NCBI RefSeq assembly: GCF_001028135.1
Contig: NZ_LDNM01000064.1
Coordinates: 1-36,552 of the forward strand
Reading direction: 5' to 3'
From: Xenorhabdus griffiniae
Lineage (GTDB): Bacteria > Pseudomonadota > Gammaproteobacteria > Enterobacterales > Enterobacteriaceae
DNA length: 36,552 bases
Positions 13,794-22,759 of the stretch are shown in pieces. The position numbers and the translations under genes were made by a program. The notes under the pieces are model-generated. The model was not told the DNA's origin. It saw nothing but the letters and a program-made list of their open reading frames with translations, and made no database searches. Within the stretch, counting starts at the first letter, position 1. Each line of letters starts with the position of its first letter.

Positions 13794-15428
13794 TTAACGC
13801 TTGCTTAAATGACACCAGCCCAATCCCCATGATGCAATTCCGCTCCCTATCATTCCCCATGCCAGATGTTTCTGATCTATGATGAAAAACAAACTACCAC
13901 AGATAAAGAGAGTTGCACCAATCCCCAACAAATAGAGAGACTTGCGCTGTCTGAACTGTTGTTCCCTGAATTGTTGCGATATCTGATCTATGCTGCTTTG
14001 TAAACGCCGATGCTGCTGGAGAGAGCCATATACCAGCTCTGGAAGTTCTGGTAACTTTTCCGCCCAATAAGGTGCCTTCTCTTTAAAGGCACGCACAATA
14101 GCGGGAAGCCCAATCTGATCATGCAGCCAATCTTCCAGAAAAGGTTTTGCTGTTTTCCACAGATCAAGCTGAGGATAAAGTTGGCGCCCCAAGCCTTCAA
14201 CATACAACAGCGTTTTTTGCAGCAGAACCAACTGAGGCTGAACTGCCATATTAAAACGACGGGCGGTATTGAAAAGGTTTAGCAAAACATGCCCAAATGA
14301 GATTTCAGCCAGTGGTTTTTCAAAAATTGGTTCACAAACGGTACGAATAGCAAATTCGAAATCTTCCACATTGGTATCTGCCGGCACCCAACCAGAATCG
14401 ACATGCAGTTCAGCGACCCGACGATAATCACGATTGAAGAAAGCAATAAAATTTTCGGCCAGATAGCGTTTATCATCTTTATTCAAAGAGCCAACAATGC
14501 CGTAATCGATGCCGATATAAGTAGGATCTTCCGGTTTGTCATAACTGACGAAAATATTACCGGGATGCATATCCGCATGGAAAAAACTATCACGAAATAC
14601 TTGGGTGAAGAATACCTGAACCCCACGTTCAGCCAATAATTTCATATTGGTGTTCTGCGCCTCTAAAGCCGCAACATCTGACACGGGAATACCATAAATG
14701 CGCTCCATCACCAAAACATTTTCCCGGCAATAGTCGGGATAGACTTCCGGCACGTAAAGCATTGAACTGTCTTCAAAATTACGCCGCAATTGAATCGCGT
14801 TTGCAGTTTCACGCAATAAATTCAGCTCATCAAGCAGCGTTTTCTCATATTCTCTTATAACTTCACGCGGACGAAGACGACGACCATCAGGTAAAAGAGG
14901 AACCAAATTTGCCAGGCGATACATTAACCGCACATCAGCTTTAATTACCGGCAGAATATCCGGGCGGATCACCTTTAAAACAACTTCTCTGCCATTCTCT
15001 TTCAATCGAGCAGTATGTACCTGAGCGATAGAAGCGGAAGCCAGGGGTTGTGGATCAAAATCCTCAAACCACGTTTCCAGCGCACCCTCTAAAGCCGTTT
15101 CAATCGATTTTCGTGCCACCGCGCCATCAAAGGACACTACCCGATCTTGTAACATCGAAAGTTGATCTGCAATCGCAGGCGGGAACAGGTCTCGACGCGT
15201 GGAGAGCATCTGGCCAAATTTGATCCACACTGGACCGAGTTCTTGTAATGCTAAACGCAAACGTTCGCCGAGAGGTTTATCCTTATGCTTGTTAGGTATC
15301 CAAAACAGGAAATAACGCCCAAAACGCAACGGCCATGTCAAACGAATATTAGGGATGAGTTCATCTAACCCGTAAGAAAGAAACACTCGGATGATAAAGT
15401 AAAGTCGTCTAATTTCACTGGGTGTCAT
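13794..15428 (-). CDS. ubiB: Ubiquinone biosynthesis regulatory kinase-like ATPase UbiB
   Basis: UbiB belongs to the atypical ADCK/UbiB kinase-like family needed for coenzyme Q synthesis, probably by assisting extraction or delivery of lipid intermediates. The 544 residues show the family's KxGQ motif ([12 protein letters not shown]), the Ala-rich loop in place of a P-loop ([10 protein letters not shown]), the catalytic-loop segment [11 protein letters not shown] and DYG in place of DFG. Two hydrophobic helices at the C-terminus anchor it to the inner membrane. It overlaps the end of ubiJ by 14 bp and has a GGAGGG ribosome site. Confidence 0.95.
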   Translation of the reverse strand: MTPSEIRRLYFIIRVFLSYGLDELIPNIRLTWPLRFGRYFLFWIPNKHKDKPLGERLRLALQELGPVWIKFGQMLSTRRDLFPPAIADQLSMLQDRVVSFDGAVARKSIETALEGALETWFEDFDPQPLASASIAQVHTARLKENGREVVLKVIRPDILPVIKADVRLMYRLANLVPLLPDGRRLRPREVIREYEKTLLDELNLLRETANAIQLRRNFEDSSMLYVPEVYPDYCRENVLVMERIYGIPVSDVAALEAQNTNMKLLAERGVQVFFTQVFRDSFFHADMHPGNIFVSYDKPEDPTYIGIDYGIVGSLNKDDKRYLAENFIAFFNRDYRRVAELHVDSGWVPADTNVEDFEFAIRTVCEPIFEKPLAEISFGHVLLNLFNTARRFNMAVQPQLVLLQKTLLYVEGLGRQLYPQLDLWKTAKPFLEDWLHDQIGLPAIVRAFKEKAPYWAEKLPELPELVYGSLQQHRRLQSSIDQISQQFREQQFRQRKSLYLLGIGATLFICGSLFFIIDQKHLAWGMIGSGIASWGLGWCHLSKR

Positions 15429-16083
15429 GTTTTCCCTCCAGTGCCGCCAACCGTTTTTCGAGTTGTGTTATCTGATTGGCAACAGCACTAACCTCTTCGT
15501 TGAAATAAGCCACTTCCAACGCACTGGGAACCATTTTCCATTCTTCCGTCAATGATTCGGTGAAATACGTTTTCTTCCTTGCAATGGTATTGCTGGCAAA
15601 TTCAAAACCTTTCTTTATCATCCGGCTGATACCTTCTGCGGCAATATCACCGACATAAGGGGAAAGATAATACGCAGGATCCCACTCTGACATATCCAGC
15701 AAAGCAGACCATTGTTGAATCACCTGCATGTCCCCTTCAATGACAATTTCCCCCCGGTTAATCAGGGTTGAAAGGCACTGGCGATCCCGTAGTTTGAGTA
15801 GTGCAGGGAGCGTTGCTTTCATCGAGCAATCCACAAGCTCTGACCATTGGCTCAAAACATCCACCCGTCTCTCACTGAATATCAGTATCAAGGGGGTTTC
15901 GATTTCTTTCAGTTTGATGGACAGTATCTTACCTGCCAGTCTCAAGCGGGCAGGTTTTAATACCGCTTCACGATATAACAGATGATTCAAGGTTGTTTCC
16001 AGAAAGGCCGTTACTACCGGAAACAACACCTTATCATTGGATGCCGCAGAACTCATATTATGGCTTAATGAGGGGGTTTCCAT
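15415..16083 (-). CDS. ubiJ: Ubiquinone biosynthesis accessory factor UbiJ
   Basis: UbiJ has an N-terminal SCP2-type lipid-binding domain and, with UbiK, supports the soluble Ubi metabolon. The sequence matches E. coli UbiJ in segments such as [37 protein letters not shown] and [20 protein letters not shown]-terminal coiled coil ([15 protein letters not shown]) follows. I chose the ATG at 16083, one base after the ubiE stop, giving 222 residues against 201 in E. coli. A later ATG at 16056 would give 213, so the true start is uncertain within about ten codons. Confidence 0.88.
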   Translation of the reverse strand: METPSLSHNMSSAASNDKVLFPVVTAFLETTLNHLLYREAVLKPARLRLAGKILSIKLKEIETPLILIFSERRVDVLSQWSELVDCSMKATLPALLKLRDRQCLSTLINRGEIVIEGDMQVIQQWSALLDMSEWDPAYYLSPYVGDIAAEGISRMIKKGFEFASNTIARKKTYFTESLTEEWKMVPSALEVAYFNEEVSAVANQITQLEKRLAALEGKHDTQ

Positions 16084-16084
16084 C

Positions 16085-16840
16085 TCAGAATTTGAATCCT
16101 TTGTGCAGTGCAACAATTCCACCAGTCATGTTGGTGTAGTAAACCTGGTCAAAGCCCGCCTCTTCCATCATGCCTTTTAACGTTTCCTGATCAGGGTGCA
16201 TTCGGATGGATTCTGTCAGATAACGGTAACTGTCCGCATCATTCACAACCATCTGACCGATTCGGGGCAGAACATGGAATGAATAAACATCATAAACCTT
16301 ACTTAACGGTGCCAATACAGGTTTAGAAAACTCCAGCACTAACAAGCGTCCGCCTGGCTTAAGTACCCGATACATGGAACGTAGTGCTTTTTCTTTATCC
16401 GTGACATTACGCAAGCCGAAAGAAATAGTAATACAGTCAAAATGGTTATCAGGGAAAGGCAGTTCTTCGGCATTGGCTTGAACATAACTGACATTACCTA
16501 CGATACCGGTATCGCGTAATTTTTCGCGTCCCACTTTCAACATTGAGTCATTAATATCCGCCAGAACAACTTGACCTTTTTCCCCCACCATTCGGGAGAA
16601 TTTTGCGGTTAGATCACCTGTTCCACCAGCAAGATCAAGCACCTTATGACCACGGCGAATACCACTTGACTCAATAGTGAAACGTTTCCAGATACGGTGA
16701 ATGCCAAATGACATCAAGTCATTCATTAAGTCATATTTCGAGGCCACAGAGTGAAACACCTCTGCCACCATCTCTTTTTTTTGTTCTTTGGCTACGGTGC
16801 GGAAACCAAAATCAGTGGTTTCTTTTGATTGATCTGCCAT
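16085..16840 (-). CDS. ubiE: Ubiquinone/menaquinone C-methyltransferase UbiE
   Basis: UbiE methylates 2-octaprenyl-6-methoxy-benzoquinol and demethylmenaquinol with S-adenosylmethionine. The 251-residue protein equals E. coli UbiE in length. The SAM-binding motif [12 protein letters not shown] is at residues 67-78, followed by the acidic motif LADINDSML and the family signatures [14 protein letters not shown] and [12 protein letters not shown] chose the ATG at 16840, since the in-frame upstream start is a TTG without a ribosome site. ubiE, ubiJ and ubiB are nearly contiguous or overlapping and form one operon. Confidence 0.96.
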   Translation of the reverse strand: MADQSKETTDFGFRTVAKEQKKEMVAEVFHSVASKYDLMNDLMSFGIHRIWKRFTIESSGIRRGHKVLDLAGGTGDLTAKFSRMVGEKGQVVLADINDSMLKVGREKLRDTGIVGNVSYVQANAEELPFPDNHFDCITISFGLRNVTDKEKALRSMYRVLKPGGRLLVLEFSKPVLAPLSKVYDVYSFHVLPRIGQMVVNDADSYRYLTESIRMHPDQETLKGMMEEAGFDQVYYTNMTGGIVALHKGFKF

Positions 16841-16915
16841 GTTATTTGTCCGCTTTTTATTCAAAAAAATTTATAGCCAGTGTACCAGCCTTTCCAACAA
16901 AACCCTATCCAGACT

Positions 16916-18271
16916 TCACTCATTCACCTGCAACGATTGGAAAGATTTATCAATCAACTGTGAATCAATAGGACGCTTCACATCCACGCCTAAATCACGA
17001 AATGCTTCGGCCTGACTAATTAAATTACCTCTGCCCTCAACAAGCTTTTTCATTGCAAAATGGTAACTCGCCTGTGCTTTGTTAAGGCTTTGCCCCAATC
17101 CTTGCATATCATCCACAAACAACCGCATTTTGTCATACATTCTGGCGGCCTTATCGGCAATCAAACGCGCATTTTGGCTTTGATATTCATAACGCCACAA
17201 ATTATTGATAATACGAACAGCAACCAGCAGAGTTGATGGGCTGACCAACATAATATTATGTTTCAATGCTTCATCAAGTAATTCTGGGGCCTGATTGAGT
17301 GCAACCAGATAAGCAGGTTCCACAGGAATAAACATCAAAACATAATCCAGTGATCGCAATCCGGGTAATTGTTGATAATCTTTTCGGCTCAGGCCGCGAA
17401 TATGTCCTCTGATAGAGTTGATATGTTCCTGTAATGCCTGCGCCTGTTGTTCTTCGCTATCACTATTGAAATAACGTTCATAAGCAACCAGAGACATTTT
17501 GGCATCAATAATGACATCTTTTCCCTGTGGCAGATGCACAATCACATCCGGTTGAAAACGTTCGCTGTTTTCAGCCTTAAGATTAACCTGCGTATCGAAC
17601 TCATATCCCTCACGCAAACCAGACGCTTCCAAAACCCGAGCCAATACCATCTCTCCCCAATTTCCCTGTATTTTATTGTCTCCTTTCAGGGCCTTGGTAA
17701 GATTAATAGCTTCTTTTGCCATCTGTGCATTGAGTTGCTGAAGATGACGAACTTCATGAGTCAAAGTATGGCGCTCGCGGGCTTCCTGCCCAAAACTGTC
17801 TTGTACCTGACGGCGGAATCCTTCAAGTTGTTCACGAAATGGCATCAGAAGATTATTGAGGTTTTGACGATGATATTCGTCAGTACTGCGTCGATTCTGA
17901 TCAAAGATACGATTGGCGAGATTTTCAAATTGGGTACTTAATCGCTGCTCACTGTTGATCAATAAACGCTGCTTTTCCTCCGCAGCCAGTCTGGTTTCTT
18001 CAAGCCGGGTGCTCAGTTCTCGCAACTCAACTTCCTGCACACTGTTAATTTCGCGTTGAGCCAGTAACTCTTGGTTTAGTTGAGTGCATTCAGTACGCCA
18101 ATAGTGGGATTGCTCCAGCTTTTCATGACTAACAGCCTGTTGGCTATATAATTCACGCAGTTCCTGCTCTTTCTGCTGGATCCTCTGCTGAACAGAAAGC
18201 CAGACGAAGATCCCTCCGCCCAGCAATCCACCTAAACCACCGATCAGCATGTATAACCACTGGATATCCAC
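16916..18271 (-). CDS. rmuC: RmuC family DNA recombination protein
   Basis: RmuC limits inversions at short inverted repeats in E. coli; it is predicted to be a nuclease-related protein. The 451 residues start with a membrane helix (~4-26), followed by a long coiled coil (about 30-200), then the conserved domain with GNWGEMVLARVLEASGLREGYE, QPDVIVHLPQGKDVIIDAKMSLVAYERYF and LDYVLMFIPVEPAYLVAL. The start codon is GTG with GAGGG about 7 bp upstream; no better ATG is available. The C-terminal tail is shorter than in E. coli (475). Four degenerate 16-bp repeats stand just upstream. Confidence 0.93.
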   Translation of the reverse strand: MDIQWLYMLIGGLGGLLGGGIFVWLSVQQRIQQKEQELRELYSQQAVSHEKLEQSHYWRTECTQLNQELLAQREINSVQEVELRELSTRLEETRLAAEEKQRLLINSEQRLSTQFENLANRIFDQNRRSTDEYHRQNLNNLLMPFREQLEGFRRQVQDSFGQEARERHTLTHEVRHLQQLNAQMAKEAINLTKALKGDNKIQGNWGEMVLARVLEASGLREGYEFDTQVNLKAENSERFQPDVIVHLPQGKDVIIDAKMSLVAYERYFNSDSEEQQAQALQEHINSIRGHIRGLSRKDYQQLPGLRSLDYVLMFIPVEPAYLVALNQAPELLDEALKHNIMLVSPSTLLVAVRIINNLWRYEYQSQNARLIADKAARMYDKMRLFVDDMQGLGQSLNKAQASYHFAMKKLVEGRGNLISQAEAFRDLGVDVKRPIDSQLIDKSFQSLQVNE

Positions 18272-18282
18272 TTATACACCCT

Positions 18283-18346
18283 CGCTAACATCATTTCTCA
18301 CTAATACCATTTCTCGCTAACGCTATTCTTCATTAACACCATTGGC
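18283..18346. repeat. Four degenerate 16-bp tandem repeats upstream of rmuC
   Basis: Four consecutive 16-mers can be aligned: CGCTAACATCATTTCT, CACTAATACCATTTCT, CGCTAACGCTATTCTT and CATTAACACCATTGGC. The shared core is about C-CTAA---CATTTCT. On the minus strand the first copy lies directly next to the rmuC ribosome site, so the array is in the 5' untranslated region or promoter of rmuC. Confidence 0.7.
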
Positions 18347-18460
18347 ACTAAATTTCAGTCAACGTTTTCGATTCATTAGACTCAATGTAAGTTAAATAGA
18401 TGCTGTATAAATGTCCAGAATATCTAATGGCTTTCTTTCAGTCTGCAAAGCGGCTCGCAA

Positions 18461-18991
18461 TTATCCCATCCACTCTGCCAACCAACGCAGGCCAAATGCC
18501 CCTGGTGCTAAGATACCGAATGCCCAGATCAATGCGGAAGCTAAATTAGCGAGCTGAAAATGACGTTTTGGCATGGCACAAATTCCAGCCACCAGCGGTA
18601 CAACTGCTCTCAACGGGCCAAAAAAACGCCCAATGAAAATGCCCCATACGCCCCATCGGTCAAAAAAACGATGTCCGCGAACCAACGTTTGAGGATGGCG
18701 GGAAAGCGGCCATATCTTGCCGACATTTTCTTTGTAATGGAAACCAAACCAGTAAGAAACCCAATCACCAAAGAAAGCGCCGGCGGCGGCAGCTAGCCAT
18801 ATTGGCCAGAAGGTTAATCCACTTTCACCAATCAATGCGCCTAACCCCAACAAAATGATCGTTGCTGGTAATAATAGGGAAATAAATGCCAACGATTCAC
18901 CAAATGCCAGTAGGAAAATGATGGGAATTGCCCAAACTTCATGGTCTTTTACGAAGTTTATGACCAGTTCGATAATTTCATGCAGGCTCAC
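18461..18991 (-). CDS. DedA family inner-membrane protein
   Basis: The 176-residue protein has the SNARE-associated/DedA (VTT) domain. The segment FGESLAFISLLLPATIILLGLGALIG, the GDWVSYWFG motif and FIGRFFGPLRAVVPLVAG match the family pattern, including the paired conserved Arg residues and Gly-Pro of the re-entrant loops. DedA proteins are linked to lipid-carrier flipping and membrane homeostasis in E. coli (UptA/YqjA and others). This one is shorter than most and I do not assign it to a named paralogue. AGGAAAG precedes the ATG. It sits between rmuC and a phosphatase gene, a position it does not have in E. coli. Confidence 0.85.
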   Translation of the reverse strand: MSLHEIIELVINFVKDHEVWAIPIIFLLAFGESLAFISLLLPATIILLGLGALIGESGLTFWPIWLAAAAGAFFGDWVSYWFGFHYKENVGKIWPLSRHPQTLVRGHRFFDRWGVWGIFIGRFFGPLRAVVPLVAGICAMPKRHFQLANLASALIWAFGILAPGAFGLRWLAEWMG

Positions 18992-19067
18992 ATTAATCTT
19001 TCCTGTGTTATCAGTGGGAGGTTATAGGTCAGCCCTGAACAATCCGTCCAATGCTAACATGATATTT

Positions 19068-19850
19068 TTATTCAAGAAAATAAGCTTGTAGCTTTTCACG
19101 CGCAGCGATATTGAGTCCGATATCTTTTTCCAGCCAAATATCTACGCTGCCATAATGCCGGTTAATACTGTTAATTGCTGTCAGCAGAAACTCTTCCTTC
19201 ACTGAATAAACATAGGCAAATTTTTCGACCACACTTTCACGCATAATTTTTGCGTGTTCACTCAATAAATAGTCGCGGTATGGCGCCAATGTGATATTGG
19301 TCAACAAATAATCTTCCATCACCGTATCCAAATCAGCACCCAGTGCGAATAAAACCAGTGCAGAACCCACTCCTGTCCTGTCTTTACCCACCGCGCAATG
19401 TTGCACAATTCCGCCTTTCTCTGGTTGCAGCAATAATGTCGCTAACGTCTTATAAGCTGGATTGTTAATGGGTAACAATTCATATAAGCGAGCCATAAAT
19501 ACTTTCGCGTCGAATTGCTCCAGTATTTCTTTGTCTAACTTATCCAGATTAGCATCCACTTCTTTGGAAAGAGGATTAGCTGGAGCATGGTGATAATGCG
19601 CGCCATTCCATATGCGATCGGGTTTATCCATAATTTCGCTGTTATCACGATAATCAATGATCTGCAAAAGGTTTTGATCGACTAAAAAAGCCTGATCGTT
19701 TTCTGTCAATCTGTCCAGTGATCCTGAACGAAATAACAATCCTGATTTAATTTTAGCGCCATTTTTCAGGGCCTTATTACCCAAATCACGGAAATTAATG
19801 CCACCATTCAAAGGAAGCAGTGAAGGATGAGATAGAAATGTTGTGGTCAT
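19068..19850 (-). CDS. Tyrosine-protein phosphatase family protein
   Basis: The 260-residue protein has the dual-specificity/tyrosine phosphatase 3 fold (Pfam Y_phosphatase3). The P-loop HCAVGKDRTG gives the nucleophile Cys152 and Arg158 of the CX5R motif. The N-terminal NGGINFRDLG (about residues 15-24) and LLFRSGSL are typical of the family, as is the Asp in IIDYRDNSEI. No signal peptide is visible, so it is probably cytoplasmic. I chose the ATG at 19850 with AAGAG upstream over a GTG at 19856. Substrates are unknown; the family includes proteins acting on phosphotyrosine or phosphoinositides. It has its own promoter region past the udp terminator. Confidence 0.88.
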   Translation of the reverse strand: MTTTFLSHPSLLPLNGGINFRDLGNKALKNGAKIKSGLLFRSGSLDRLTENDQAFLVDQNLLQIIDYRDNSEIMDKPDRIWNGAHYHHAPANPLSKEVDANLDKLDKEILEQFDAKVFMARLYELLPINNPAYKTLATLLLQPEKGGIVQHCAVGKDRTGVGSALVLFALGADLDTVMEDYLLTNITLAPYRDYLLSEHAKIMRESVVEKFAYVYSVKEEFLLTAINSINRHYGSVDIWLEKDIGLNIAAREKLQAYFLE

Positions 19851-19875
19851 AGTCACTCTTGTTGCGATTAAAAAA

Positions 19876-19896
19876 ATAGTTAATAGAACAAACTAT
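19876..19896. promoter_or_regulatory. Inverted repeat upstream of the phosphatase gene
   Basis: ATAGTT (19876-19881) and AACTAT (19891-19896) form an inverted repeat 26-46 bp upstream of the phosphatase ATG, in the promoter position. It could be a repressor operator; the regulator is not identifiable. Confidence 0.35.
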
Positions 19897-19959
19897 CTAT
19901 TAGTACAGAATGTTATGACATTATCAAATTTTGAAATGAAGGGAAAATGAAGGGAGACA

Positions 19960-19999
19960 AAAGATAACAAAAACGATAGGGCCAGAATGCTCTGACCCT
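19960..19999 (-). terminator. Rho-independent terminator of udp
   Basis: On the minus strand AGGGTCAGA pairs with TCTGGCCCT (one G-T pair, loop GCAT), followed by ATCGTTTTTGTTATCTTTT. It starts 12 bp past the udp stop. Confidence 0.85.
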
Positions 20000-20011
20000 T
20001 GATGAAAAACT

Positions 20012-20767
20012 TCACAGCAGGCGACGGGCGGCCTCCACAACAATCCCCAGTGCATTGCTTTCCGTTTTTTTCAGCAGCTCAACATCGGGGATTTCCTGTT
20101 GGGTACGGTTAACGATCACACCGGCTACCATACCAGCCCGTAGTCCCTGACTTGCGCACATGGTCAGCAAGGTTGCTGACTCCATTTCAAAGTTCATTAC
20201 GCCCATTTCTTGCCATTCTTTCATCGAACCCTGGAAACGGCGCACAACACGACCGGAATAAGTATCGTAACGCTCTTGTCCTGGATAGAAGGTATCGGAA
20301 GATGCAGTAATACCAACATGGGTAGCAGAACCCGATGCCTTTGCGGCTTCATACAAGGCATTTGTACACGCAAAATCAGCAACCGCAGGGAACTCCATTG
20401 GGGCAAAGTGCAGGCTGGCACCGTCCAAACGAACCGCGGCAGTCGTAACCAATACATCCCCTACATTGATATGTGGCTGAATCGCCCCAGTTGTTCCGAT
20501 ACGCAGGAAAGTACATACTCCTAACTGTGCCAGTTCCTCTACAGCAATCGACGTTGAGGGACCGCCAATGCCTGTAGAGCAGACAACCACAGCCTTTCCG
20601 TTGATTTCTGCACGCCAGGTTGTAAATTCACGGTGGGAAGCCAAATGGACTGGGTTATCCATCAGTCGCGCAATTTTCTCAACACGGTTAGGATCGCCGG
20701 GTACAATTGCCAGAGTTGCGCCTTGCAGGTCGCTTTTGGTAATACCTAAGTGAAACACATCAGACAT
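20012..20767 (-). CDS. udp: Uridine phosphorylase Udp
   Basis: Udp splits uridine with phosphate into uracil and ribose-1-phosphate in pyrimidine salvage. The 251-residue protein (E. coli 253) has [12 protein letters not shown] and [16 protein letters not shown] for phosphate binding. It also has the nucleoside-site segments [18 protein letters not shown] and [22 protein letters not shown] chose the ATG at 20767, which has GAGGAG upstream; the in-frame upstream extension has no family counterpart. Two CRP boxes lie upstream, as in the CRP/CytR-controlled E. coli udp. Confidence 0.96.
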   Translation of the reverse strand: MSDVFHLGITKSDLQGATLAIVPGDPNRVEKIARLMDNPVHLASHREFTTWRAEINGKAVVVCSTGIGGPSTSIAVEELAQLGVCTFLRIGTTGAIQPHINVGDVLVTTAAVRLDGASLHFAPMEFPAVADFACTNALYEAAKASGSATHVGITASSDTFYPGQERYDTYSGRVVRRFQGSMKEWQEMGVMNFEMESATLLTMCASQGLRAGMVAGVIVNRTQQEIPDVELLKKTESNALGIVVEAARRLL

Positions 20768-20836
20768 AGCAAACTCCTCAGCGGGCATGATTCAAAATTT
20801 GAATACCTAAATTTAGTCAATACTCTGACATTTTTT

Positions 20837-20852
20837 AGTGATTAAAATCATC
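20837..20852. promoter_or_regulatory. Proximal CRP box of udp
   Basis: AGTGA-N6-TCATC (on the minus strand GATGA-N6-TCACT) matches the CRP consensus TGTGA-N6-TCACA in both half-site cores. Its centre at 20844.5 is exactly 52 bp from the distal box. If the start of transcription is near 20803, it is centred at -41.5, with TAAATT at 20810-20815 as the -10. Confidence 0.6.
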
Positions 20853-20888
20853 TTTAATTGATATTAAAAAGAAGCACATACATATATT

Positions 20889-20904
20889 TGTGATGGTTAT
20901 CACA
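20889..20904. promoter_or_regulatory. Distal CRP box of udp
   Basis: TGTGATGGTTATCACA is a perfect match to TGTGA-N6-TCACA, flanked by TT and TT. Its centre is 129 bp upstream of the udp ATG and 52 bp from the second box. E. coli udp has CRP sites at -41.5 and -93.5, the same spacing, with CytR binding between them. Confidence 0.85.
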
Positions 20905-20905
20905 T

Positions 20906-20933
20906 TTAAAAAGAAAACGCCCTCTACAGGGCG
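20906..20933 (-). terminator. Rho-independent terminator of the GntP-family permease gene
   Basis: On the minus strand CGCCCT pairs with AGGGCG (loop GTAG), followed by TTTTCTTTTT. It lies 17 bp past the permease stop and abuts the distal CRP box of udp. Confidence 0.85.
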
Positions 20934-20949
20934 CTATCCGCATAATAAG

Positions 20950-22335
20950 TTACATGATGAAATTAAGCAGTAATACACCACACAGTCCAATTCCCCAAGC
21001 AATGGTGGTGGGTATCGACCAGATGATAATCTGCTGTCTCACATTCTTAATGCCCATCATCCGGTTAACCACCCAGAAAAAACAATCATTGAAGTAACTG
21101 AAAAATAGTGTGCCCATCATCGCCGCCTGAGCCGCCACCAACATATTAACATCCGGTATCTGCTTGATAACCGGCGCAGAAATAGAAGCCGCAGTTATCA
21201 TTGCCACTGTACCAGAGCCTTGAATTATGCGTATGAGCGTTGCAATGATAAATGGGATCAAGACCGGTGTTATGGGCAGGCTGGCAATATAATGCGCCAA
21301 TATCGTCCCTGTTGAGCCTTCATTCAACACGGCGCCTAATGCACCTCCCGCGCCTGACACCAGCAAAATAATACCTACCGTTTTTAACCCTGTTTCCAGA
21401 TGTTCAATCACTTCATGCTTACTAACGTTTGGCATTAAGGTATAAACCGCCAGTAATACACTGATTGCTAGCGCAATAATGGGGGATCCTAGAAAATCAA
21501 AAAGCTGAAAATAGAAAGCGTTCTCCTTACCGGCAAACCCATCCATTTTCCGTATCATTCCATTAATGACACCAATAAAAATCAGCATAATTGGCACGAC
21601 GATGGGTAAAAGCGAAAGAAATAGACTTGGAAGTGATTTTTGCTCTTTCTCTTCCATATAACGCTGATGTACTTGTGGCAAATTTTCTGCACTTTCCTCT
21701 GTATCACCCAGTTGATATTGAGGATATTTAGTCTCCAACCACTTTGCATAGCAGGTAATACCCATGACACAGGGCACCGCCAGTATCATACCTGCCAGCA
21801 TCATTTGGCCGATACTGACCCCGAATATTCCGGCGACACCAAGTGGCCCTGGTGTTGGAGGAACGATATGGTGAGTCACCACTAACCCTCCGGCCAGAGC
21901 AACCCCAAGGGACAATACATTGCGTTTACCTTTTTTCGCCAATGCCTTCACCAGCGGATAGAGGATCACAAAAGCTGAATTCACAAATATGGGGATACTG
22001 ACAATATAACCGGTAATCGCCAAAGCCCATTCTTCGCGCCTTTTACCCAACCATTTAATCAGGCTATAGGCGATTTGCTCTGTTGCTCCCGATACTTCCA
22101 ATATTCTCCCCATCATGCATCCCAATCCAATCACGATACCGATGTTACCTAATGTCGAACCAAATCCTTTAGCGATGACTTCAACGATATTATTCATAGT
22201 CAAGCCGCCTGATATTCCGGCGATTATTGCCGCAATTAGCATAGCAATAAGGACATGAACACGCGTGCGCAAGACCAGAAAAACCAGCGTAAATACCGCC
22301 ACTCCCAATCCAATAATTGGAATATAAAACCCCAT
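20950..22335 (-). CDS. GntP family permease (gluconate-type proton symporter)
   Basis: This 461-residue polytopic membrane protein belongs to the GntP/IT-superfamily of gluconate, fructuronate, D-serine and related carboxylate symporters. Family features include the repeated hydrophobic helices, GFGSTLGNIGIVIGLGCMMGRILEVSGA near residue 60, HHIVPPTPGPLGVAGIFGVSIGQM around 150-175 and the C-terminal SYFNDCFFWVVNRM. I chose the ATG at 22335 with GAGG 7 bp upstream. The substrate cannot be told from sequence alone, and no kinase or dehydratase gene stands beside it. In E. coli ysgA lies here between udp and metE, so this gene is a local insertion or replacement. Confidence 0.88.
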   Translation of the reverse strand: MGFYIPIIGLGVAVFTLVFLVLRTRVHVLIAMLIAAIIAGISGGLTMNNIVEVIAKGFGSTLGNIGIVIGLGCMMGRILEVSGATEQIAYSLIKWLGKRREEWALAITGYIVSIPIFVNSAFVILYPLVKALAKKGKRNVLSLGVALAGGLVVTHHIVPPTPGPLGVAGIFGVSIGQMMLAGMILAVPCVMGITCYAKWLETKYPQYQLGDTEESAENLPQVHQRYMEEKEQKSLPSLFLSLLPIVVPIMLIFIGVINGMIRKMDGFAGKENAFYFQLFDFLGSPIIALAISVLLAVYTLMPNVSKHEVIEHLETGLKTVGIILLVSGAGGALGAVLNEGSTGTILAHYIASLPITPVLIPFIIATLIRIIQGSGTVAMITAASISAPVIKQIPDVNMLVAAQAAMMGTLFFSYFNDCFFWVVNRMMGIKNVRQQIIIWSIPTTIAWGIGLCGVLLLNFIM

Positions 22336-22759
22336 CACAAAACCTCATTAAAAATGGATAAATTGGAACATGCCATATTTACAATGCGTTTCGCTATCAG
22401 AAATCGATTTTTTCCAAGGAAAATTTCAGGCCAGACCCGGGCTGCTTTAAATATAATGAGCTGAAAAAGAGGTATTGCCGAGATAAAACGAATAGTTGCG
22501 AATCGGGCTTGTAACAGCGCGAAGGCAGCACCAGCATATGCATGATAGATTGGATTGAAGATCAGCGTTTGTCTGGTCTTATCGATAAGGTCAGCCAAAC
22601 GCTGACGTCTCAAAAAATCTGGATTTAAAATCTGCGGGCATTGGATCTGTTGAAGATTAAGCGGCCAAGAAAACTCGCTTTTTCACCCGCTACATGAATC
22701 TGACTGTAGCGGGTATTTTCATCACTTATTAAGTTTAAACTGAACAAATAAACTCTAAA
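22336..22759. other. 424-bp gene-poor region between metE and the permease gene
   Basis: The region holds a perfect 10-bp inverted repeat after metE (22685-22714, listed separately). On the minus strand a frame stays open across much of it, from about 22680 to the permease start. A readable stretch is RRQRLADLIDKTRQTLIFNP, later turning into hydrophobic residues. The only start is a TTG without a ribosome site, and I do not recognise the protein. It may be the remnant of a lost gene or simply leader DNA of the permease. Confidence 0.4.
22685..22714 (-). terminator. Hairpin after metE
   Basis: ACCCGCTACA (22685-22694) and TGTAGCGGGT (22705-22714) form a perfect 10-bp stem with a 10-base loop, 46 bp past the metE stop. 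On the minus strand GAAAAAGCGAGTTTT follows, so the T run is weak and displaced. It may end the metE transcript or protect its 3' end. Confidence 0.5.
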
